Origin: Bryobacterales bacterium
GTDB taxonomy: Bacteria > Acidobacteriota > Terriglobia > Bryobacterales > Bryobacteraceae
Length of the DNA: 6,398 bases
Direction of reading: 5' to 3'
Assembly (NCBI GenBank): GCA_025456495.1
Contig: JALOKO010000237.1
Location: 1 to 6,398, forward strand
The notes below the pieces were generated by a model. That model was not told the origin of the DNA, did not search any database, and worked only from the letters and a program-made list of their open reading frames with translations. The translations under genes and the position numbers were made by a program. This document shows, piece by piece, positions 1 through 5,215 of the stretch (within the stretch, counting starts at the first letter, position 1; the number at the start of each line of letters is the position of its first letter).

Positions 1-172
1 CTACTACAAGTTTGGGAGGAGACTTTTTGTTTTTTTTACGGTGGGACTGGTCGAATTCGGCTGTATTGTTGTCATGAATGACATGGTGTAGTACGCAGCA
101 ACAGCATAAAAGTTCCATCATTCCAGTAATACTTACGCGCAGAGAACCTCCACTTTTTCTCTTTTTTTTTCT
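1..172. other. AT-rich non-coding flank downstream of the SNARE-like gene
   Basis: No convincing coding region is visible. The stretch has several T runs on the plus strand, including T8 at 30-37 and T9 at 162-170 within a pyrimidine tract at about 150-174. Read on the minus strand, these are A/purine-rich tracts just after the SNARE-like stop codon, as expected of a eukaryotic 3' untranslated or intergenic region. I see no AATAAA poly(A) signal on the minus strand. The base composition is unlike everything after about position 600, so this stretch belongs with the SNARE-like gene and not with the bacterial genes. Confidence 0.5.
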
Positions 173-598
173 TCAAAAACAATAAAAGTTGCCGTGACAT
201 TGTACAATGCGTAAAAATAACAAAAAGTCCGTCATGGCCAAGATAGCAATCGTAATATAGAGTTTTCGTTTCTTTTCTTGATACTTTTTTTGTAATTGCA
301 TCAATTCACGTTGGACCTGTGCCGTGGCTTGTCGCATTTCCCACACATCATCATGTGCACCTTGGATTTGGTGTCGTTGTGACGTCATTTGTTGCAAGAC
401 GGCCGCCGCCGTTTCGTCCGCGGCGGTATAAGTTTGGTGAGTATCATGCAATGTTTTGGTTTGATCGGCGGCATAATATACTCCCTGTTGATAGGATGAA
501 TAATACTGATTCGTTGAAGGTTTGGGTGATGGTTGATGATGTTGTTGACCTTGTTGTTTGGATCCACTGGAATTGCGATGATGGACCGCAATAGTCAT
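173..598 (-). CDS. Eukaryotic Qb-SNARE-like protein (Vti1-type), C-terminal part
   Basis: The 141-residue product is a tail-anchored membrane protein resembling the C-terminal half of a Qb-SNARE; such proteins mediate vesicle fusion in the eukaryotic endomembrane system. Residues 1-55 are a low-complexity linker rich in Gln, His, Ser and Tyr. Residues about 58-112 fit a SNARE coiled coil. The segment VLQQMTSQRHQIQGA (67-81) lines up without gaps with the zero-layer region of yeast Vti1 as I recall it, placing Q74 as the zero-layer glutamine. A basic stretch (KKRK, 109-112) precedes one membrane span at about 113-132, with a short tail ending HGNFYCF. The distance from zero-layer Gln to membrane (about 39 residues) matches the family. 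Full Vti1-type proteins are about 215-230 residues with an N-terminal helical domain; that domain is missing. The ATG lies almost at the junction with bacterial DNA and the frame stays open across it, so the gene may be cut off by the join. Alternatives are another Qb-SNARE class or an unrelated coiled-coil tail-anchored protein. Confidence 0.6.
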   Translation of the reverse strand: MTIAVHHRNSSGSKQQGQQHHQPSPKPSTNQYYSSYQQGVYYAADQTKTLHDTHQTYTAADETAAAVLQQMTSQRHQIQGAHDDVWEMRQATAQVQRELMQLQKKYQEKKRKLYITIAILAMTDFLLFLRIVQCHGNFYCF

Positions 599-625
599 CC
601 GCGCCGGGAAACAGCCCAGGCAGCC
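596..625. other. Probable junction between eukaryotic and bacterial DNA
   Basis: Composition and gene style change abruptly here. To the left are AT-rich DNA, T runs and a SNARE-like reading frame. To the right are GC-rich DNA, a purine-rich Shine-Dalgarno site (631-638) and a run of bacterial genes. The exact breakpoint cannot be placed from one sequence. The ATG of the SNARE-like frame (596-598) is the last position that looks eukaryotic, and the leader of the RhaT-like gene is clearly bacterial by about 625. No inverted repeats, insertion-sequence ends, tRNA or target-site duplication are seen at the join. This favours a ligation or assembly chimera over a mobile-element insertion. Confidence 0.6.
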
Positions 626-645
626 GTACGAGAGGAGAAATCGAA

Positions 646-1668
646 ATGACCTCGGACCTGGGAACCGGGATCGCGGGCGTGCTGGTGGGCGGAATTTTCA
701 ACGGCAGTTTCGTCGCGCCCATCAAGCTGCTGAAGCGCTGGAGCTGGGAGACCAGTTGGTTGGTATACACCGTCTCCGGGTTGCTGCTGATTCCGTGGAT
801 CTTCGCGTTCGTCACCATCCCGAGATTGGGGGAGTTGTATAGCAGCGCCTCGCCCTCCACACTCCTGACGGTGCTGGGCTACGGATTCGGCTGGGGAATT
901 GGGAGCGTCCTGTTCGGGATTGGGGTGAATCGGATGGGGTTGGCCGTGGGCTACGGGATCATCCTGGGCCTACTGGCGCCGATAGGCACGTTCTATCCGC
1001 TCATCATGCTGCATCCGGAACGGTTGTGGACCACGCAGGGCAAAGCGCTGATTGCGGGGACGGCGATTGTGCTCGGCGGCATCGTGCTGCTGGCGCGGGC
1101 GGGCATCTTGCGCGAACGGGCAGCAGGCGTGCCGCAGGCTGGCGCGGCGGGAGGCTCCAGTTTCGCCACCGCGCTAGTGATCTGCGTGCTGGCCGGGATC
1201 TTTTCGCCCATGCTTAACTTCACCTTCGTCTTCGGCGAGCCGCTACAGGCGCAGGCGATCCGGTTTGGCGCATCCACGGCCATGGCCTCCAATGCCATTT
1301 GGCCGCTGGCGCTGACGGCAGGCACCCTCGCCAATGCGGGTTATTGCATCTTCCTGCTGAACCGCAACCGCACCTGGGGCGAGTTCCGCGGAGCGGCTCC
1401 CGGCCACTGGTTCTACGGCAGCTTGATGGGCGCACTGTGTTTCGCCAGCTTCCTCATCTACGGGCTGGGCGCTACCGCCCTGGGTTCGCTGGGAGGCATT
1501 GTAGGCTGGCCGCTGTTCATGTCGATGAGCCTGATTACCTCCAACCTGCTGGGGGCCTTCAGCGGGGAATGGAAGGGCGCCCCCAAAGCGGCATGGCGCT
1601 ACTCGATGGCTGGTATTGCGGTGCTGATTGTCGCGATCACGGTTATCGCGCGAGGCGGGCAGTCGTAG
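646..1668 (+). CDS. rhaT: RhaT-family L-rhamnose/proton symporter-like permease
   Basis: This 340-residue inner-membrane protein belongs to the RhaT family, whose E. coli member (about 344 residues) imports L-rhamnose with a proton. The N-terminal third matches E. coli RhaT as I remember it: KRWSWETSW at 30-38, a Pro-Trp pair at 50-51, YSSASPSTLL at 65-74, then GWGIG at 82-86 and GLAVGYGI at 98-105. About ten hydrophobic segments are visible, near residues 5-25, 38-59, 73-93, 97-122, 134-152, 173-197, 217-238, 255-280, 282-306 and 319-335, as expected for the family. The start is supported by a strong Shine-Dalgarno sequence (AGAGGAGAAA, 631-640) a few bases upstream. The isomerase-like gene begins 20 nt after the stop, so the two are probably co-transcribed. 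The native promoter is not present, because only about 40 nt of bacterial leader remain before the junction. Homologues outside enterobacteria often sit without rhaBAD, so the sugar carried may be rhamnose, fucose or another sugar. Confidence 0.85.
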   Translation: MTSDLGTGIAGVLVGGIFNGSFVAPIKLLKRWSWETSWLVYTVSGLLLIPWIFAFVTIPRLGELYSSASPSTLLTVLGYGFGWGIGSVLFGIGVNRMGLAVGYGIILGLLAPIGTFYPLIMLHPERLWTTQGKALIAGTAIVLGGIVLLARAGILRERAAGVPQAGAAGGSSFATALVICVLAGIFSPMLNFTFVFGEPLQAQAIRFGASTAMASNAIWPLALTAGTLANAGYCIFLLNRNRTWGEFRGAAPGHWFYGSLMGALCFASFLIYGLGATALGSLGGIVGWPLFMSMSLITSNLLGAFSGEWKGAPKAAWRYSMAGIAVLIVAITVIARGGQS

Positions 1669-1688
1669 CGCAATCCAGGGAAGCCGCG

Positions 1689-2489
1689 ATGCAATTGGGC
1701 ATTGGAACTTACTGCTACATGTGGAGCTTGGGCGTGGAAGGCTCCCCGCTCACCAACCGGATGCATCCGCTTGAGTTACTGGAGGAGGCCGTGCGCCTGG
1801 GCCTGCGGGTGGTGCAATACGGACCCAACCGGACGCTCACTTCCGAAGAGCAACAGGCAATCGGGGCGCGCGCACGCAGCCTGGGGCTGACGCTGGAACG
1901 AGGGATGTCCGGTCTGGATCCCGTCATGGTGGCGAACGAGCTGGCTCTTTGCCGCGCATGGGGATGCTCGCTGCTGCGGACGGTGGACCTCTACGAAGGT
2001 CCAGCACCCAGCATAGACGCCTTCGCGAAAAAGCTGCTCCCCCTGTTGCCGTTGCTGGAAGCGGCGGAAGTCACCTTGGCCATCGAAAACGCGCGCATGC
2101 CCGCTGGCGCACTGGGCGAGGCGCTGGACAGGATTGGCTCGCCGTGGCTGGGGGTGACGCTGGATACGGTAAACTCGCTCTCCGTCCCAGAGGGCACCGC
2201 GGAAGTGGTTCGCCATCTGGCCAGACACACCCGCTGCCTGCATGTGAAGGATTTCCGGGTGAGCCGCATTTGGCATTCCATGGGATTCGAGGTCACCGGA
2301 ACCCCTGCTGGTGCGGGGCAACTGGAGATTCCCGCGCTGCTGGAAAAGCTTGGCGACGAGGGCGTAAACCCCAACGCCATTCTGGAACTCTGGGTACCCC
2401 AACAGGAAACCGCGGACGCAACCGCTTCACTGGAACGGGCCTGGGTGGAACAGAGCGTTGCGTACCTGCGCCCACTGATGGAAAGGTGA
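1689..2489 (+). CDS. Sugar-phosphate isomerase/epimerase-like TIM-barrel protein
   Basis: The 266-residue cytoplasmic protein fits the xylose-isomerase-like TIM-barrel superfamily (AP endonuclease 2 fold), which includes sugar epimerases, hydroxypyruvate isomerase and inosose dehydratase. Family metal-ligand positions are visible: E133 in AIENAR, D159 in TLDTVNS, H185 in HVKDF and E233 in ILELW. A GxG-type loop (GTPAGAGQLEIP, about 204-215) precedes the last strands, as in relatives. The fold appears complete and of usual length. The frame is open much further upstream (from 1299) inside the RhaT-like gene, but that part is a shadow. The ATG at 1689 follows an AGGGAAG Shine-Dalgarno-like sequence (1677-1683) and begins with MQLGIGTYCY, a typical first barrel strand. 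It lies 20 nt after the RhaT-like stop, so it may act on the imported sugar or a product of it. At 266 residues it is much shorter than RhaI-type rhamnose isomerases (about 430, from memory), so it should not be called rhamnose isomerase. The substrate cannot be told. Confidence 0.8.
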   Translation: MQLGIGTYCYMWSLGVEGSPLTNRMHPLELLEEAVRLGLRVVQYGPNRTLTSEEQQAIGARARSLGLTLERGMSGLDPVMVANELALCRAWGCSLLRTVDLYEGPAPSIDAFAKKLLPLLPLLEAAEVTLAIENARMPAGALGEALDRIGSPWLGVTLDTVNSLSVPEGTAEVVRHLARHTRCLHVKDFRVSRIWHSMGFEVTGTPAGAGQLEIPALLEKLGDEGVNPNAILELWVPQQETADATASLERAWVEQSVAYLRPLMER

Positions 2490-2554
2490 CAGGTCAGGCG
2501 CGCGTCGACGTCCGCGTACGCATGGCGACGCTGGGTGCGTAAGTAGATGCTTAC

Positions 2555-3454
2555 CTAAAGGCTTAGCGCCCGGTTGATGCGCTCGATAGCTTCATCCACT
2601 TCCGCCGGGCTCTTGAAACCCATGGTCACCGCGTCTACTGAGCCGGTTCCGAAGGCGTAATTGACGGCCTTCTGGCGATCTTCACCCGAAGTGAATTTGC
2701 CTTCGCCCACCAGCTTCATTCCCAGCACGCCCGTACCCTGAGCGTGAATTTTGGCCAGGTGTCCGGTTACCTCCGGTACGTCCCCGGGCGTATTGCCTTC
2801 GCTGGGGACAGTGTCCATGCGCGTACCGTTGTGGTTGATGCGGCACAACGCTACGTCCAGCCACTTGTTGCCCGGAAATTGGCGGATAGGCATCAGTCCG
2901 TGACAGGAGGCGCCATGGGATAGCATCACCTTTTTGTGCTTCAATTCCGAAAACTGGTCCCGGAGGGGTTCGTAAGTCTTTGACCAATCGGGCGTGCGCA
3001 CGCAATGCAGCAGGACGATGTCGAAGTATTCCGAGTTCAGTTCGCGACGGAAGCGATCAATGGTGGCGGGTACGGGTTCGGTGGGACGCAGGCGCATCTT
3101 GGTCATCAGGCGATAGCTATCCCGTGGCAGACCCTTCAACGCTTCTGCGAGCATGCCGTGCATGCCGCCGTAGGACTCAGCGGTCTCAAAAAAGCGGACC
3201 CCGCGATCATAAGCATGACGCACCAGGCGGGTGAACTCGGGCTGGCCCAACTCGCGCTGAACGCGGCCGCCAAAGGTTCCCGTGCCAAAGGCCAGCCGCG
3301 TGACCTGCACGCCGGATTCGCCCAGCGTCACCCAGTCCGTCGCACTGCGTTTGGCCTGGGCGGCCACAGGCGTGGGAACCAGACTGCCGAGGGCGGCTGC
3401 GCCGGCCAAACCGACGGTGGACTTGAAGAAGTGGCGACGATTGCATTTGGACAT
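2555..3454 (-). CDS. Tat-exported aldo/keto reductase family protein
   Basis: The 299-residue protein is an aldo/keto reductase, normally an NAD(P)H-dependent (beta/alpha)8-barrel that reduces carbonyls. It starts with a twin-arginine signal: NRRHFFK at 5-11, a hydrophobic Ala/Gly/Leu stretch at 13-26 and a likely cleavage after VAAQA (30-34). Export of the folded protein to the periplasm is therefore expected. The barrel begins at LGESGVQVTRLAFGTGTFGG (44-63). Of the family tetrad Asp-Tyr-Lys-His, Y95 (ESYG), K119 (MTKMR) and H150 (LLHC) are visible, but the Asp position is Glu (E90 in FFETAESYG, codon GAG). A C-terminal GFKSPAEVDEAI segment near 279-290 matches the cofactor-side region of such proteins. 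The start is supported by GGAGG six bases upstream (plus-strand CCTCC at 3461-3465). The gene converges on the isomerase-like gene and is divergent from the sulfatase. Whether it is an active enzyme with an exported cofactor or works as a sugar oxidoreductase is unknown. Confidence 0.85.
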   Translation of the reverse strand: MSKCNRRHFFKSTVGLAGAAALGSLVPTPVAAQAKRSATDWVTLGESGVQVTRLAFGTGTFGGRVQRELGQPEFTRLVRHAYDRGVRFFETAESYGGMHGMLAEALKGLPRDSYRLMTKMRLRPTEPVPATIDRFRRELNSEYFDIVLLHCVRTPDWSKTYEPLRDQFSELKHKKVMLSHGASCHGLMPIRQFPGNKWLDVALCRINHNGTRMDTVPSEGNTPGDVPEVTGHLAKIHAQGTGVLGMKLVGEGKFTSGEDRQKAVNYAFGTGSVDAVTMGFKSPAEVDEAIERINRALSL

Positions 3455-3671
3455 GCTGGACCTCCGAGTCGAAATCGCTTATGGGAAACGTACCATACCC
3501 AGTGCGATTTTGCGAGTTCTTTATGGACGGATGGAGGGAGTTCGGCAGCGCTTGGGGCGGGGGGCAGCCCAGGTGAGCGGGTAGGCAACTGAGCGAACCA
3601 TGCGAGCCGATGGAAGCGATGGAACGGTTTCGATAGGATGGTCTAGCAAACGGCTGAAAATGGGGGCGAAG
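3455..3671. other. Divergent intergenic region between reductase and sulfatase
   Basis: This 217-nt spacer must hold the promoters of both flanking genes, which are transcribed away from each other. The part next to the reductase (3461-3535) is less GC-rich and includes T/A-containing stretches such as GATTTTGCGAGTTCTTTATGG at 3504-3524. I could not find a convincing pair of -35 and -10 boxes on either strand, nor a clear operator palindrome. The plus-strand frame of the sulfatase is open back to an ATG at 3600, so the right end of this region could be coding if that start were used. Confidence 0.4.
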
Positions 3672-5147
3672 ATGACCGGGATCTGTTCGCGGCGTAGCTT
3701 TCTACATCATCTGCTGGCGGGCGCGGGGGCGGCCAGCGCGGGACTGGCCACGCTGTCCTGCCAGAAGCCAGGCAGTCCACCTTCCGCACGTCCGAACATC
3801 CTGTTTCTGTTTACAGACGACCAGCGATTCGACACACTGCAGGCGCTGAACAATCCTGCCGTGAAGACCCCCAACCTTGATCGTTTGGTGCGGGAGGGAA
3901 CCGCCTTCACCCATGCCCACATCATGGGCGGCACGGTGCCTGCCGTGTGCGCGCCCAGCCGGGCGATGCTGCTCACTGGGCAGACACTCTTCCACGTGGA
4001 CGAAAGCATCGTCCGTCCCCGCAAAGGGGAGGAGGAACGCCGTTCGCCCAAGCCCTTCCACCTATTCCCTGAGGAATTCCGGAAGGCAGGCTACCGCACG
4101 TTTGGGACAGGCAAATGGCACAATGGCCCGGCCTTGTATGCGCGTTGTTTTGACGATGGCGGCAAGATCCTGTTTGGAGGCATGTCTGACCATCTGAAGG
4201 TGCCGATTGCCGAGTTTGACCCCTCTGGACAGTATCCGCAGCAGGCCCGAGGAGTAGGCGACCGGTTTTCGAGCGAGATGTTCAGCGACGCGGCCATTGA
4301 TTTCCTGCGCCAGCAACAGGGCGACCAACCCTTTCTTTGCTACGTTGCCTACACCTCACCGCATGACCCACGCATGGCTCCCGCTGACTATGTAGCAATG
4401 TATCCGCCCCAGGATGTCGAACTACCAGCCAACTTCCTGCCAGAGCATCCCTTCGACAACGGCGAGATGCGTATCCGCGACGAGATGCTGGGTCCCTTCC
4501 CGCGCACCCGGGAGGTGGTGCAACGGGAAATTGCGGGCTACTACGCGATGATCTCTGAAGTGGATGCCCAGATTGGCCGGGTTCTGGATGCGCTGGAGGC
4601 GGGCGGACAGGCAGCCAACACCATCGTAGTGTTTGCCGGGGACAACGGCCTGGCGGTGGGGCAACACGGGCTGCTGGGCAAGCAAAACATGTATGAGCAC
4701 AGCATTCGGGTGCCGCTGGTGATGAAGGGGCCAGGCATTCCAGCCGGGCGGACCCGGGACGCGCTGGTGTATCTGTATGACCTGTTCCCCACCCTTTGCG
4801 AGTGCGCGGGACTGCCCATTCCGCCAACCGTGGAGGGGGCCAGCCTGCTTCCGCTGGTAACGGATGGCCAGGAGTTGAGAAGCTCTGTGTTCGTGGCCTA
4901 TCGGGACTTCCAGCGCTGTGTGAAGACGCGGGAGTGGAAGCTGGTGCTGCACCATGTGAAGGGAGTGGAAACGGCGCAATTGTTCCACCTGGCGGAGGAT
5001 CCGCAGGAGTTACGCAATCTGGCCGGCGAAGCTGCGCACGCGGGCAAAGTGGCAGAGTTGCGGGCGGAGCTGATGGCCTGGATGCAACGTGTGGAGGATC
5101 CGCTGGATCTCAGCAAGCCGGTTTGGGGAAGGCCCGGCGCCGGGTAG
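3672..5147 (+). CDS. Tat-exported type I sulfatase (formylglycine-dependent)
   Basis: The 491-residue protein is an arylsulfatase-superfamily sulfatase that hydrolyses sulfate esters in the periplasm or outside the cell. From the chosen Met it starts with a twin-arginine signal (SRRSFLHHLL, 6-15) and an Ala/Gly-rich hydrophobic stretch. C30 (LATLSC) makes a poor lipobox, so a lipoprotein anchor is possible but weak. The catalytic motif CAPSRAMLLTG has C93, the residue converted to formylglycine, and R97. Other expected residues are D49-D50 (FTDDQR) for metal, K148 and H150 (GTGKWH), H231 (SPHDPR), D324-N325 (GDNG) and K337 (LLGKQN). The length is normal. Earlier in-frame ATGs exist at 3600 and 3660, but they would put a 20-24-residue extension before the Tat motif. 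The ATG at 3672 gives a standard signal and has a G-rich stretch just upstream, though no strong Shine-Dalgarno. The substrate is not determined by the motifs. The Cys-type motif needs a separate formylglycine-generating enzyme, absent from this window. A SulP transporter gene lies convergently downstream. Confidence 0.9.
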   Translation: MTGICSRRSFLHHLLAGAGAASAGLATLSCQKPGSPPSARPNILFLFTDDQRFDTLQALNNPAVKTPNLDRLVREGTAFTHAHIMGGTVPAVCAPSRAMLLTGQTLFHVDESIVRPRKGEEERRSPKPFHLFPEEFRKAGYRTFGTGKWHNGPALYARCFDDGGKILFGGMSDHLKVPIAEFDPSGQYPQQARGVGDRFSSEMFSDAAIDFLRQQQGDQPFLCYVAYTSPHDPRMAPADYVAMYPPQDVELPANFLPEHPFDNGEMRIRDEMLGPFPRTREVVQREIAGYYAMISEVDAQIGRVLDALEAGGQAANTIVVFAGDNGLAVGQHGLLGKQNMYEHSIRVPLVMKGPGIPAGRTRDALVYLYDLFPTLCECAGLPIPPTVEGASLLPLVTDGQELRSSVFVAYRDFQRCVKTREWKLVLHHVKGVETAQLFHLAEDPQELRNLAGEAAHAGKVAELRAELMAWMQRVEDPLDLSKPVWGRPGAG

Positions 5148-5168
5148 TGGTGGGGCGCGGAGGAAATT

Positions 5169-5196
5169 GAGAAGGCCACCGGATAGTGGCCTTCTC
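5169..5196. terminator. Hairpin terminator between convergent genes, probably bidirectional
   Basis: A perfect 11-bp inverted repeat, GAGAAGGCCAC and GTGGCCTTCTC, encloses a 6-nt loop (5180-5185). It sits 21 nt after the sulfatase stop and 19 nt after the SulP stop. On the plus strand no T tract follows. On the minus strand the stem is followed by AATTTCC, a short T run, so termination of the SulP transcript fits the classical intrinsic pattern slightly better. Its position between two convergent stops supports a role in ending both transcripts. Confidence 0.8.
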
Positions 5197-5215
5197 CTCA
5201 AGGCGGACTTTGGGG

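Noticed and set aside
70..83. Inverted repeat TGTCAT-GA-ATGACA
   Set aside because: The stem is only 6 bp with a 2-nt loop, in AT-rich non-coding DNA with no associated gene or element.
131..136. GTAAGT splice-donor consensus on the minus strand, downstream of the SNARE-like stop
   Set aside because: It lies 37 nt after the stop codon with no acceptor identified, and the protein already has a complete C-terminal anchor. A six-base match is easily chance.
444..860. Minus-strand 138-residue open frame spanning the eukaryote/bacterium junction
   Set aside because: It is antisense to the RhaT-like gene on one side and out of frame with the SNARE-like gene on the other, so it is an accident of the join.
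1299..1688. In-frame upstream extension of the isomerase-like gene to an ATG at 1299
   Set aside because: This part overlaps the RhaT-like gene in another frame, has low-complexity shadow composition, and would put 130 foreign residues before the first barrel strand. The ATG at 1689 has a Shine-Dalgarno-like sequence.
2503..2554. Short palindromes CGTCGACG (2503-2510) and GCGTACGC (2514-2521), and a weak hairpin GTAAG-TAGATG-CTTAC (2539-2554), between convergent genes
   Set aside because: The stems are too short and lack T tracts, so I do not call a terminator or operator.
612..3573. CAGCCCAGG occurring near the junction (612-620) and again near 3565
   Set aside because: A nine-base repeat in GC-rich DNA is expected by chance and is not at matching ends of any element.
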